Source of the DNA: Pseudonocardia sp. HH130630-07
Lineage (GTDB): Bacteria > Actinomycetota > Actinomycetes > Mycobacteriales > Pseudonocardiaceae
DNA length: 64,000 nucleotides
NCBI RefSeq assembly: GCF_001698125.1
Contig: NZ_CP013854.1
Coordinates: 4,464,001-4,528,000 of the forward strand
Direction of reading: 5' to 3'
Shown: one piece after another, positions 56,248-64,000 of the stretch
Position numbering within the stretch: the first letter of the stretch is position 1
Layout of the letters: the number at the start of each line of letters is the position of its first letter
Notes under the pieces: model-generated
The model's database searches: none
The model's input: only the letters and a program-made list of their open reading frames with translations
What the model was told of the DNA's origin: nothing
Translations under genes and position numbers: made by a program

Positions 56248-58251
56248 GTGACGCTCTCGGGGTACGGGTCCTGGCCGACACCGGTCACGTCGGAGCTGGT
56301 GGTGACCGCGGCGGTCCGGCTCGGTGACGTCCGGCCGGACGGGGCCCCCGGCGCCGAGGGCACCGGTGTGATCTGGGCCGAGGGGCGCGCCACCGAGGGC
56401 GGGCGAACCCAGCTGGTCCGCCGCACCGACGACGGTTCCCGCACCGACCTGCTGCCCGACGGCGCGAACGCCCGCACCGCCGTGCACGAGTACGGCGGCG
56501 GGTCCTGGTGGCTGCACCCGGGGAGCCCGGGTGTCGTCTGGTACGCCGAGTGGGCCGACCAGCGGCTGTACCGCTCGGAGCCCGGCGGCGCCCCGGTGGC
56601 GCTGACCCCGGAGCCGTCGGTGCCGCGCGGGGACCGCTACGCCGACGGCGACGTCGCCCCGGACGGCTCCTGGCTGGTCGCGGTCCGCGAGCACCACCCG
56701 GCGGCCGGCTGCCCGGCGACCGACGTCGTCAACGAGGTGGTCCGGCTCGACGCCAGGACCCCGTCGGAGCCCGAGGTCGTCGTGACCGGGACGGACTTCG
56801 TCGCCGCGCCCCGGATCTCCCCGGACGGCGCGGCGCTGGCCTGGCTGTCCTGGAACCACCCGTCGATGCCGTGGGACGACGTCGAGCTGACCGTTCGCGA
56901 CCTCTCCTCCGGGGTCGACACGGTCGTCGCGGGCGGTCCGGACGAGTCGGTCACCGAGCCGCAGTGGCAGCCCGACGGGGCGCTCACCTTCCTCTCCGAC
57001 CGCACCGGGTGGTGGAACCTCTACCGCTGGATGCCGGGGGAGGACATCGAGTCGTTGATCCGGATGGACGCCGAGATCGGCGTACCGGGATGGACGCTGG
57101 GGGGCTCCCGCTACGCCGTCCTCGACGACGGCCGGGTCGTCGCGGCCCGGTCCTCGCACGGTTTCGACGCGCTCGTCGTCCGCGAGCTCGACGGGTCGGT
57201 CACCGTCCTGGACACGCCGTTCTCGGTGATCCGGTCGGTTCGCGGGGACGGGCCGAACTCCGTCGTCTGCGTCGCCGGGAGCCCCACCGCCGAGCCGGGC
57301 GTGCACCGCGTCGTCCCCGCACCGGCCACCGCGGGCGAACCGGGCGCCGCCGGGGTGCAGACGCTGCGCCCGCCGCGCAACCTCGGCCTGCACCCGGAGA
57401 CGATCTCGGTGCCGGAGCCGATCCAGTTCCTGTCCGGCGATCTCGCGGGCAACCCGCGGACCGGGTACGCCCTCTACTACCCGCCGCTGGGCATGGGCGA
57501 GGCCGCGGACGGCGAGCTGCCGCCGCTGCTGGTCGTCATCCACGGCGGGCCGACCGGTGCGGCCGTGCCGGTGCTCGACGTCGGCGTGCAGTACTGGACG
57601 AGCCGCGGCTTCGGCGTCGTCGACGTCGACTACGCGGGCTCGACCGGTTACGGGCGCGCGTACCGCGAACAGCTCGCCGGTGCCTGGGGTGTCGTCGACG
57701 TCGCGGACTGCATCGCCGCCGCCCGCACCCTCGCCGAGTCCGGCCGGGTCGACCCGGCCCGGATGGCGATCCGCGGCGGCTCGGCGGGCGGGTTCACCAC
57801 ACTGGCGGCCCTCGCCCGCGCCGACACCCCGTTCTCGGCCGGTGCCGACCACTTCGGCGTCGCCGATCTCGCGGCGCTCGCCGCCGAGACGCACAAGTTC
57901 GAGTCCCGCTACCTCGACGGCCTCGTGGGCCCGTGGCCCGCGGCCCGCGACACCTACACCGAGCGGTCGCCGCTGACCCACGTCGAGCAGTTCTCGACGC
58001 CGCTGATCGTGCTGCAGGGCGACGAGGACGCGGTCGTCCCGCCGAACCAGTCCGAGATGATCGTGGAGGCGTTGCGGGCCCGCGGCGTGCCGGTCGCCTA
58101 CCTGCTGTTCGCGGGGGAGCAGCACGGGTTCCGCCAGGCCGTGAACATCAGGCGGGCCCTGGACGCCGAGCTGGCGTTCTACGCCCGGGTCTTCGGTTTC
58201 GCGCTGCCGGAGGGCGAGGGCATCGAGCCGGTGCCGATCGAGAACCTCTGA
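56248..58251 (+). CDS. Prolyl oligopeptidase (S9) family serine peptidase
   Basis: This 667-residue protein has an N-terminal beta-propeller (APRISPDGAALAWLSWNHPSMPWDDVEL and QWQPDGALTFLSDRTGWWNLYRW are blade repeats). The C-terminal alpha/beta hydrolase carries serine in RGGSAGGFTTL, aspartate in LQGDEDAVVPPNQ and histidine in AGEQHGFRQ. This matches the dipeptidyl-aminopeptidase/acylaminoacyl-peptidase group. No signal peptide is seen, so it is likely cytoplasmic. The GTG at 56248 lies seven bases after TAGCGT (56235-56240), a leaderless pattern. Confidence 0.88.
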   Translation: MTLSGYGSWPTPVTSELVVTAAVRLGDVRPDGAPGAEGTGVIWAEGRATEGGRTQLVRRTDDGSRTDLLPDGANARTAVHEYGGGSWWLHPGSPGVVWYAEWADQRLYRSEPGGAPVALTPEPSVPRGDRYADGDVAPDGSWLVAVREHHPAAGCPATDVVNEVVRLDARTPSEPEVVVTGTDFVAAPRISPDGAALAWLSWNHPSMPWDDVELTVRDLSSGVDTVVAGGPDESVTEPQWQPDGALTFLSDRTGWWNLYRWMPGEDIESLIRMDAEIGVPGWTLGGSRYAVLDDGRVVAARSSHGFDALVVRELDGSVTVLDTPFSVIRSVRGDGPNSVVCVAGSPTAEPGVHRVVPAPATAGEPGAAGVQTLRPPRNLGLHPETISVPEPIQFLSGDLAGNPRTGYALYYPPLGMGEAADGELPPLLVVIHGGPTGAAVPVLDVGVQYWTSRGFGVVDVDYAGSTGYGRAYREQLAGAWGVVDVADCIAAARTLAESGRVDPARMAIRGGSAGGFTTLAALARADTPFSAGADHFGVADLAALAAETHKFESRYLDGLVGPWPAARDTYTERSPLTHVEQFSTPLIVLQGDEDAVVPPNQSEMIVEALRARGVPVAYLLFAGEQHGFRQAVNIRRALDAELAFYARVFGFALPEGEGIEPVPIENL

Positions 58252-58447
58252 CGCGGGGCACCTCGACCGGTGATGCCACGCGCAGTATGTGGCTGGGTCT
58301 CCGGCCGCGGTGTTGCGGGAAACCGCGACCGACGCGAGCGTTTGCACATGCGAATTTTTGACGTTACCGACGCCCGACTGTGATAGTGATGACTCGGAAC
58401 TATCGCAAGCGTCCGCATGACAGGCTGCTGCAAAGGGGATCGCCCTG

Positions 58448-58873
58448 ATGAGGCGTCATGGAGTTCGAGCTACTGGTCTGTCAGTGGCGGTGCTGCTGTC
58501 GGTACTCGCCGTTTCCGGGGCAGGGACGGCGCCGTCCTCGGTCGCTGCTGTCGAAAGGGGGTCAATACTCACCTCCGTGGCGGCCGACCCTCAAAATCTC
58601 CCGCTCGGCGAGTTCCCTGCCAATGACGATGTATTCGACAACCCTAAGGGATTCTGCAGGAAGCTGGAGGATCAGGGGCAAGCCGGCTATGGCATGCAGA
58701 ATCGGAACGGCGTGAGCCGAGTGTACGTCTACCAGGGGCGCGTGACTGATCCTCAGGGTTATCAGGACGCTCGGCTGCGTGTGTACGAGGATGTCGCCAC
58801 GCCGATCGACGAGTTCCAGCTCAAGTGGCGCAAGGGGACGTACCTCGGGGACGTATTCACCACGTGTCTGTGA
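58448..58873 (+). CDS. Small secreted protein (141 aa)
   Basis: The N-terminus MRRHGVRATGLSVAVLLSVL is a typical signal peptide with probable cleavage around residues 30-35. The mature part of about 105 residues contains exactly two cysteines, Cys70 (GFCRKL) and Cys140 (TTCL at the very end), suggesting one disulfide. It is rich in Tyr, Gln and Asp (NRNGVSRVYVYQGRVTDPQGYQD). Codons are visibly less GC-biased than its neighbours, as is the 200-base upstream region, hinting at recent acquisition. AAAGGGGA precedes the ATG. I do not recognise the family. Confidence 0.7.
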   Translation: MRRHGVRATGLSVAVLLSVLAVSGAGTAPSSVAAVERGSILTSVAADPQNLPLGEFPANDDVFDNPKGFCRKLEDQGQAGYGMQNRNGVSRVYVYQGRVTDPQGYQDARLRVYEDVATPIDEFQLKWRKGTYLGDVFTTCL

Positions 58874-58902
58874 GCTGACGATTCGGAGCCGTTCGTGTTG
58901 TT

Positions 58903-58958
58903 GTGCACGCGTGGTGATCCGCCCGGTCAGCCGGCCGGGCGAATCACCACGCGTGCAC
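58903..58958. terminator. Long bidirectional hairpin
   Basis: GTGCACGCGTGGTGAT (58903-58918) pairs perfectly with ATCACCACGCGTGCAC (58943-58958). After one mismatch, CGCCCGG pairs with CCGGGCG around an eight-base loop. This stem of about 23 pairs lies between the secreted-protein gene and the convergent gluD. Confidence 0.85.
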
Positions 58959-58969
58959 GACGTAGCGGG

Positions 58970-59851
58970 TCAGTCGATGCGACCGGAGATGTCAGCCGTC
59001 GGCGGGTGCGCCGTGTCCGTCCCCTCCGGCAGCTTCGTCGACCGGGACAGCCGTCGCTGCAGGGCGTTGGCCGCTGCGGTCAGGATACCGTTCAGGACGA
59101 TGAACAGCGCCGCGACGACGATGAGCGTCGGGATGGTGTTCGCGAAGTTACCGGTGATCGTCCCGGAGGTCCGGACCAGCTCGGTGTAGCCGACGGTCAG
59201 CTGCCCGCCCAGGGCGGTGTCCTTCAGCACGACGACGAGCTGGCTGACCAGTGCGGGGAGCATCAGCGTCACGGCCTGGGGGAGCAGGATCAGGCGCATG
59301 GCCTGACCGGGCCGCAGTCCCAGCGCCTCGGCGGCCTCGCGCTGCCCGGCGGGCAGGGACAGCACACCCGCCCGCACGATCTCGGCGATCACCGAGCCGT
59401 TGTAGAGCACGAGACCGGTGACGACCGACAGCAGCGGCCGGTAGCTGGTGGGGACGTCGGTGTAGCTGAAGTAGAACTCCGCGGCGAACACCATCAGCAG
59501 CAGCACCGGGATCGCCCGGAAGAACTCGACGACGAAGCCGCTCACCCGCGACACCCACCGGCTCGTGGACAGCCGCCCGACGCCGAGGAGCAGTCCGAAC
59601 GGCAGCGCGATCACCACGGCGAGCACGGCGGCGATGATCGTGTTGAGCAGACCGGGGAGCAGGAACTGCGACCACGTCGACCAGCTCAGGAACGGTGTCC
59701 ACAGCTCGGGGGCCCACTGGCCCTTGTCCCCGAGACCGGTGACCACCGCCCAGGCGATCACGGCGAGCGCGAGGGCGAACACCACGGTGTAGATCGTGTT
59801 GCGCCGGCGTGCCTGCGGGCCCGGCGTGTCGAACAGGACCAGGGCGCTCAT
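58970..59851 (-). CDS. gluD: Glutamate ABC transporter permease
   Basis: This 293-residue HisM/GlnP-type permease has about five to six helices, an EAA loop at GQREAAEALGLRPGQAMRLILLPQA, and a polar C-terminal tail of about 25 residues. It pairs with GluC in the membrane. Its ATG overlaps the gluC stop (ATGA). It is the last gene of the leftward gluABCD operon. Confidence 0.9.
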   Translation of the reverse strand: MSALVLFDTPGPQARRRNTIYTVVFALALAVIAWAVVTGLGDKGQWAPELWTPFLSWSTWSQFLLPGLLNTIIAAVLAVVIALPFGLLLGVGRLSTSRWVSRVSGFVVEFFRAIPVLLLMVFAAEFYFSYTDVPTSYRPLLSVVTGLVLYNGSVIAEIVRAGVLSLPAGQREAAEALGLRPGQAMRLILLPQAVTLMLPALVSQLVVVLKDTALGGQLTVGYTELVRTSGTITGNFANTIPTLIVVAALFIVLNGILTAAANALQRRLSRSTKLPEGTDTAHPPTADISGRID

Positions 59852-60525
59852 CGGCGCACCTCCAGGCGACGGGCGAGGCGGCCGAGCAGCAGGCCGGTGG
59901 GCAGGGTCAGCACGATGAAGCCGAAGGCGAAGACGAGGAAGACGAGCAACAGGACGTCGGACTCGTTCTCGACCATCTCCGACATCAGCAGTGCGGCCTC
60001 GCCGACGCCGATGACCGCCGCGACGGTGGTGTTCTTGGTGAGCGCGATCAGCACGCTGGCGAGCGGCCCGATGGTGCTGCGCAGGGCCTGCGGGAGCACG
60101 ATGAGCACCAGGACCTGCAGGAAGCCCATGCCGAGCGCCCGCGCCGCCTCGGCCTGACCGACCGGGACGGTGTTGATCCCGGACCGGACCGCCTCACAGA
60201 CGAAGGTCGCCGTGTAGACGATGAAGGCGAGCACGGCGAGCCGGAACGCGGAGTCGGCCAGCGACGTCGGCGAGTCGGCGTCGACCAGGGTGATCCCCAG
60301 CGAGGACGCCAGGCCGAGCGAGGCGAACAGCACCAGGATCGTCAGGGGCGTGTTGCGGATGACGTTGACGTAGGCCGTCGCGAAACCGCGCATGACCGGC
60401 ACCGGGCCGACCCGCATCGCGGCCAGGATCGTGCCCCACACGAGGGCTCCGACGGCGGAGAGCAGCGTCAGCTGGATCGTCGTCCAGAACGCGCCCAGGA
60501 TGTCGTACTTGCTGAACAGGTCCAT
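59848..60525 (-). CDS. gluC: Glutamate ABC transporter permease
   Basis: This 225-residue permease has about five helices, NVIRNTPLTILVLFASLGLA in the first part and the EAA loop GQAEAARALGMGFLQVLVLIVLPQALR. The TKNTTVAAVIGVGEAALL segment is typical of amino-acid permeases. The ATG at 60525 has AAGAG upstream. It is separated from gluB by a strong hairpin, while translation of gluD is coupled to it. Confidence 0.92.
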   Translation of the reverse strand: MDLFSKYDILGAFWTTIQLTLLSAVGALVWGTILAAMRVGPVPVMRGFATAYVNVIRNTPLTILVLFASLGLASSLGITLVDADSPTSLADSAFRLAVLAFIVYTATFVCEAVRSGINTVPVGQAEAARALGMGFLQVLVLIVLPQALRSTIGPLASVLIALTKNTTVAAVIGVGEAALLMSEMVENESDVLLLVFLVFAFGFIVLTLPTGLLLGRLARRLEVRR

Positions 60526-60561
60526 CTCTTGCCCGTCTCTCGCAGCTCACGGCCTTCCGGG

Positions 60562-60593
60562 GGCGGCGGGCGGGGTGGAACCCGCCCGCCGCC
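60562..60593 (-). terminator. Intercistronic hairpin between gluB and gluC
   Basis: GGCGGCGGGCGGG (60562-60574) pairs with CCCGCCCGCCGCC (60581-60593) around GTGGAA. It follows the gluB stop by 11 bases. It probably protects or partly terminates the message so that the binding protein is made in excess. Confidence 0.65.
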
Positions 60594-60604
60594 GGGGACA
60601 GGTG

Positions 60605-61453
60605 TCAGCCGGCCGGAATCTGCGGCGGAGCCGGGATCGTGTAGCCGGACGGGCCGACGTTGGCCTGCAGGGAGCGCTCCCAGCTGCCGTCGTCGATCAT
60701 CTTCTGGAGGGCGGCGTTGACGGCCGAGCGGCCGGCCGTGTCGTCCTTGCGCAGGCCGACGCCGTACTTCTCCTCGCTGAAGCCCTGGCCGACGACCTTG
60801 AGCTTGCCGGGGTTCTGCGCGGCGTAACCGGCCAGGATGACGTCGTCGGTGGTGACGGCGTCGACGGTGCCGTTGAGCAGCGCGGTGATGCAGTCGGAGT
60901 ACTTGCCGAACTCCTGGAGCTGCACGTTCTGGGCGTACTCGTCCTTGACCTTCTGGGCCGGGGTCGAGCCGCGCACCGAGCACAGCTTCTTGTTGTTGTT
61001 CAGCGACTGCGGGCCGGTGATGTCGCTCGCGTCCGAGCGGACGAGCAGGTCCTGCTTCGCGATGAAGTACGGGCCGCCGAACGACACGCGCTCCTCACGG
61101 GCGGGGGTGATGGAGTACGTGGCGACGATGAAGTCCACCTCACCGCGGTCGATCAGGTTCTCCCGCTCGGCGGACTGGGCCTCGACGAACTCGATGCCGT
61201 CCTCCGGGACGCCGAGCTCCTTGGCGACGTACTTGGCCACGTCGACGTCGAAGCCGGCGTAGCTGCCGTCCGGCTGGCGCAGGCCGAGCGCGGGCTGGTC
61301 GAACTTGATGCCGACGGTCAGGCGCTGCTCGCTCTGTGCGCGTTCGGGCAACGGTGCGTCGTCGGCACCGCCCCCTCCGCCGCCGCAGGCGCTCAGCGTG
61401 AGCGCGGCGACGGCGGTGAGGGTGGCGGTCCTCCACAACCGGGACAGGCGCAT
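60605..61453 (-). CDS. gluB: Glutamate-binding lipoprotein
   Basis: This 282-residue solute-binding protein of family 3 has signal sequence and lipobox LTLSAC with Cys23, then a glycine linker. Binding-fold landmarks are LTVGIKFDQPALGLRQPDGSYAGFDVDVAKYVAKELG, the RENLIDRGEVDFIVATYSITPAREERVSF stretch and the cysteine pair in KKLCSVRGSTP and KYSDCITALL. This matches the GluB/GlnH type. GGAAGGGG precedes the ATG. Confidence 0.93.
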   Translation of the reverse strand: MRLSRLWRTATLTAVAALTLSACGGGGGGADDAPLPERAQSEQRLTVGIKFDQPALGLRQPDGSYAGFDVDVAKYVAKELGVPEDGIEFVEAQSAERENLIDRGEVDFIVATYSITPAREERVSFGGPYFIAKQDLLVRSDASDITGPQSLNNNKKLCSVRGSTPAQKVKDEYAQNVQLQEFGKYSDCITALLNGTVDAVTTDDVILAGYAAQNPGKLKVVGQGFSEEKYGVGLRKDDTAGRSAVNAALQKMIDDGSWERSLQANVGPSGYTIPAPPQIPAG

Positions 61454-61538
61454 GGTTCGGGTACCCCTTCCGGGAATCGGTCCACCGAGTGCGGACCGGA
61501 AGATGTGCCGGGCGGCGCGGCGCTGCGTCGCCTACCCG

Positions 61539-62297
61539 TCAGTGGGACAGGATCTTGCCGAGGAAGTCCTTCGCGCGGTCGCTGCGCGGGCTGGTGAAGA
61601 ACTCGTCGGGGGTGGAGTCCTCGACGATCTCGCCGTCGCTCATGAACACCACGCGGTGCGCGGCGCGCCGGGCGAAGCCCATCTCGTGGGTCACGACGAC
61701 CATCGTCATGCCCTCGGCGGCCAGCGAGGTCATCGTGTCGAGGACCTCGTTGACCATCTCCGGGTCCAGCGCCGAGGTGGGCTCGTCGAAGAGCATCACC
61801 TTCGGGCGCATGGCCAGCGCACGGGCGATGGCGGCGCGCTGCTGCTGGCCGCCGGAGAGCTGGGCCGGGTACTTGTCCCGCTGGTTGGCGATGCCGACCC
61901 GCTCGAGCAGCTGCAGTCCGGTCTTCTCGGCCTCGGCCTTGGAGACCCCGCGGACCTTGATCGGCGCGAGCGTGACGTTCTCGAGGATCGTCTTGTGGGC
62001 GAACAGGTTGAACGACTGGAAGACCATGCCGACGTCGGCACGGAGCGCGGCGAGCGCCTTGCCCTCGGCCGCGAGGGGAGTTCCGTCGATCTCGATGGTT
62101 CCGGTGTCGATGGGCTCCAGCCGGTTGATCGTCCGGCAGAGTGTCGACTTACCGGAACCGGACGGGCCGAGGACGACGACGACCTCACCCTTGGCGACCT
62201 CGATCTCGATGTCGCGGAGTACGTGAAGATCGCCGAAGTGCTTCTGGACCCCGGTCATCCGGACCATGGGGGTGCGGGACTCGGGTGGGCTGGTCAT
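61539..62297 (-). CDS. gluA: Glutamate ABC transporter ATPase
   Basis: This 252-residue ATPase has Walker [10 protein letters not shown]-loop [15 protein letters not shown], signature LSGGQQQR, Walker [13 protein letters not shown] and H-loop [11 protein letters not shown], all of the polar amino-acid type. I chose the ATG at 62297 because GGAGG stands five bases before it; ATG codons further upstream at 62312 and 62351 lack such a site. First gene of the operon and divergent from the response regulator gene, 100 bases away. Confidence 0.94.
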   Translation of the reverse strand: MTSPPESRTPMVRMTGVQKHFGDLHVLRDIEIEVAKGEVVVVLGPSGSGKSTLCRTINRLEPIDTGTIEIDGTPLAAEGKALAALRADVGMVFQSFNLFAHKTILENVTLAPIKVRGVSKAEAEKTGLQLLERVGIANQRDKYPAQLSGGQQQRAAIARALAMRPKVMLFDEPTSALDPEMVNEVLDTMTSLAAEGMTMVVVTHEMGFARRAAHRVVFMSDGEIVEDSTPDEFFTSPRSDRAKDFLGKILSH

Positions 62298-62364
62298 GCT
62301 GCCTCCGGACATGGCGAGAGCCTGGACGGATCGGACAACGCAGTCCACCACCTTGAGGAAGCCT

Positions 62365-62370
62365 TAGGGT
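62365..62370 (+). promoter_or_regulatory. -10 box of the response regulator gene
   Basis: TAGGGT fits TANNNT and would start transcription near 62377, giving a leader of about 22 bases with GGAAGG. The gluA promoter must lie in the same short divergent gap, so a regulator could control both. Confidence 0.4.
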
Positions 62371-62399
62371 CTCCGTCACATAACGGAAGGGCGGTGCGG

Positions 62400-63092
62400 G
62401 TGCACATCCTGCTGATCGAGGACGACGACCGCGTCGCGGCGGCGCTGCGTCCGGCACTGCACCGGCACGGCATGACCACCACCCGGCTGGACCACGGCCG
62501 CGGCGTCGTCGAGCACCTCGACGGCGTCGACGTCGTGCTGCTCGACCTGGGGCTCCCGGACTCCGACGGCCTCGACGTCTGCCGGGAGATCCGCGCGGTC
62601 AGCGAGGTGCCGGTGCTCATGGTGACCGCGCGCGGCGAGATCACCGACCGGATCGCCGGCCTGCACACTGGCGCCGACGACTACCTGGTCAAGCCGTACG
62701 ACATCGGCGAGCTGGTGGCCCGGGTGCACGCCGTGCAACGGCGGCGCAAGGTCGGCGAGGCGGGGACGGCGGCGCCGGCCGGTGCCGGCCCGGTGACGGT
62801 CGGGGACGTGCGGGTGGACCCGGACCGGTACTCGGTGACCGTCGCCGGTTCCGAGGTCGTCCTCACCCGCAAGGAGTTCCAGGTGCTCGCCCTGCTCGCC
62901 CGGGCCGACGGCGCGGTCTGCACCAGGGCGCAGATCGTCGCGGAGGTGTGGGGGCGGGGCTGGGCCGGTGCGAACCGGACCCTCGACGTGCACGTCGCGA
63001 CGCTGCGGACCAAGCTCGGCCGGCCCGAGCTGGTCCGCACGGTCCGCGGCGTCGGCTACCGGTTCACCGCCACCGACGACGACCGGACCTGA
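62400..63092 (+). CDS. gluR: OmpR-family response regulator (GluR-like)
   Basis: This 230-residue regulator has a receiver domain with acidic pocket in LLIEDDDRV, phosphorylated Asp in VVLLDLGLPDSDGLD and Lys in DYLVKPYDIGEL. The OmpR/PhoB winged helix follows (VVLTRKEFQVLALLARADGAVCTRAQIVAEVWG and RTLDVHVATLRTKLGRPELVRTVRGVGYRF). GTG at 62400 is favoured by GGAAGG nine bases upstream; GTG at 62394 is possible. In Streptomyces the GluR-GluK pair beside gluABCD senses glutamate and controls its uptake. The name rests on that shared context. Confidence 0.85.
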   Translation: MHILLIEDDDRVAAALRPALHRHGMTTTRLDHGRGVVEHLDGVDVVLLDLGLPDSDGLDVCREIRAVSEVPVLMVTARGEITDRIAGLHTGADDYLVKPYDIGELVARVHAVQRRRKVGEAGTAAPAGAGPVTVGDVRVDPDRYSVTVAGSEVVLTRKEFQVLALLARADGAVCTRAQIVAEVWGRGWAGANRTLDVHVATLRTKLGRPELVRTVRGVGYRFTATDDDRT

Positions 63093-63101
63093 GCGGGCGC
63101 G

Positions 63102-64000
63102 ATGCGGAGCCGGTTGCTGCTGGTCATCCTGGTGCTCGTCGGCCTGCTCGCCGTCGGGCTCGGGCTGCCGCTGGCGCTGACCGCCTCCGAGCGCAGCCAG
63201 GAGGAGGTCTTCACCGACCGGCTCACCGACACCATCTCGTTCGCCTCCGCGGCGCAGCGCCCGGTGATCGACCCGCCGGAGCGCACGGGGGCGACGACGG
63301 CGTTCGCCGCCGAGATCACCCGCTACGACGAGGTCTACGACGTCGCCGTCGCCGTGTTCGACCGGTCCGGCGAGCTCCTCGTCGCGTCCCGGCCGACGCA
63401 CCTGCTGCCCGACCTCGCCGGTGACCCGGCGGGCCGGATCGACGTGGCGCTCGCCGGTCGCCGCTCGGCGACCTACCCGCTGCTGATGCCGTGGAACGCG
63501 GCCCCGATCGTGCTGGCCGAGCCGGTACTGGTCGACGGCGAGGTGGTCGGCGCCGCCGTCACGGTCTCACCCACGGACGCGCTGCGGGCCCAGGAGCTGC
63601 GGTCCTGGTCCCTCGTCGCCGGGGCCGCGCTGGCGGCGCTGCTGGCCGGGACGCTCGTCGCGCTCCCGCTGACCGAGTGGATCCTGCGGCCGGTCCGCCG
63701 GCTGGACGAGGCGATGAGCCGGGTCGGCGGCGCGGTCGTGGCCGGCCGGTCACCGGGGCCGCCGATGCAGCGCACCGGCCCGCCCGAGCTCCGCCTGCTC
63801 GCCGGGTCCTTCGACCGCATGACCGCGACCGTGCAGGACACGCTCGCCGCCCAGGGCGACTTCGTCGCCGACGCCTCGCACCAGCTGCGCAACCCGCTCA
63901 CCGCGCTGCGCCTGCGGCTGTCCAACCTCGTCGGCCGGGTGGACCCCGGTGCGACCGACGAGCACCTCGCGGCGATGGAGGAGGCCGAGCGTCTCTCCGG
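63102..64000 (+). CDS. gluK: Sensor histidine kinase, N-terminal part (GluK-like; runs off the window)
   Basis: The visible 299 residues show a first membrane helix (LLLVILVLVGLLAVGLGLPLAL), an extracellular sensor region of about 130 residues, a second helix (SLVAGAALAALLAGTLVALPL), a HAMP-like linker (WILRPVRRLDEAMSRVG) and the start of the dimerisation domain with the phosphorylated histidine in DFVADASHQLRNPLTALRLRLSNL. The ATG at 63102 starts nine bases after the regulator stop. The catalytic ATPase domain lies beyond the window. Confidence 0.88.
   Translation, partial: MRSRLLLVILVLVGLLAVGLGLPLALTASERSQEEVFTDRLTDTISFASAAQRPVIDPPERTGATTAFAAEITRYDEVYDVAVAVFDRSGELLVASRPTHLLPDLAGDPAGRIDVALAGRRSATYPLLMPWNAAPIVLAEPVLVDGEVVGAAVTVSPTDALRAQELRSWSLVAGAALAALLAGTLVALPLTEWILRPVRRLDEAMSRVGGAVVAGRSPGPPMQRTGPPELRLLAGSFDRMTATVQDTLAAQGDFVADASHQLRNPLTALRLRLSNLVGRVDPGATDEHLAAMEEAERLS

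Overview
The window is very GC-rich, densely coded actinobacterial chromosome. Gene content and order (pnp tail, pepR, dapB, thyX, dapA, rnj, ftsK, argA, rimO, pgsA, clgR, pspA, DUF3046, recA, recX, gluABCD with a two-component pair) match the conserved core known from Mycobacterium and Streptomyces. Codon use and accessory genes suggest Pseudonocardiaceae, perhaps Pseudonocardia; that placement is inference. No rRNA, tRNA or CRISPR array was seen.

Layout: 1-1.5 kb holds the pnp 3' tail and the pepR protease. 1.5-7.3 kb is a leftward peptide ABC operon (permease, permease, fused double ATPase, binding protein) whose ATPase gene carries an in-frame amber codon. 7.5-17.7 kb mixes membrane proteins, a GT39-type transferase, dapB, a GNAT enzyme, a YcaQ-like glycosylase, an AbgT transporter, a DUF4097/ribbon-helix-helix pair, thyX and a DinB-like protein. 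dapA and RNase J follow. 20.65-25.83 kb is an accessory island between two copies of a near-identical palindromic element. It holds an alpha/beta hydrolase, an XRE regulator, two tiny overlapping ORFs and a stack of mobile elements (a 167-bp inverted-repeat element abutting an IS630 copy that is itself interrupted by an IS5-like copy). 25.9-34.2 kb is ftsK, trmL, an AraC regulator, argA, rimO-pgsA, clgR and pspA. 34.2-43.4 kb has a Nei-type glycosylase, a second GT39-type protein, a DoxX-like protein, the giant helicase Lhr, a hypothetical protein, a 53-residue membrane peptide and DUF3046. 43.5-45.9 kb is LexA-controlled recA with an extended recX. 46.7-55 kb has a LysR regulator divergent from two consecutive, structurally different succinate dehydrogenase operons. 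55-58.9 kb has two hydrolases and a small secreted protein. 58.97-64 kb is the leftward gluABCD uptake operon divergent from its presumed regulator/sensor pair, the sensor running off the window.

How it works together: the regions cover lysine/diaminopimelate synthesis (dapA, dapB), arginine entry (argA), thymidylate synthesis (thyX), RNA decay (rnj, pnp), translation and tRNA modification (rimO, trmL), DNA translocation and repair (ftsK, recA, recX, lhr, nei), envelope stress and proteolysis (clgR, pspA, pgsA) and respiratory succinate oxidation (two complex II types).

Two regulatory patterns recur. Eleven genes have a TANNNT box ending 6-8 bases before the start codon, as expected of leaderless transcripts. 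Convergent gene pairs are repeatedly closed by long palindromes, twice containing both stop codons.
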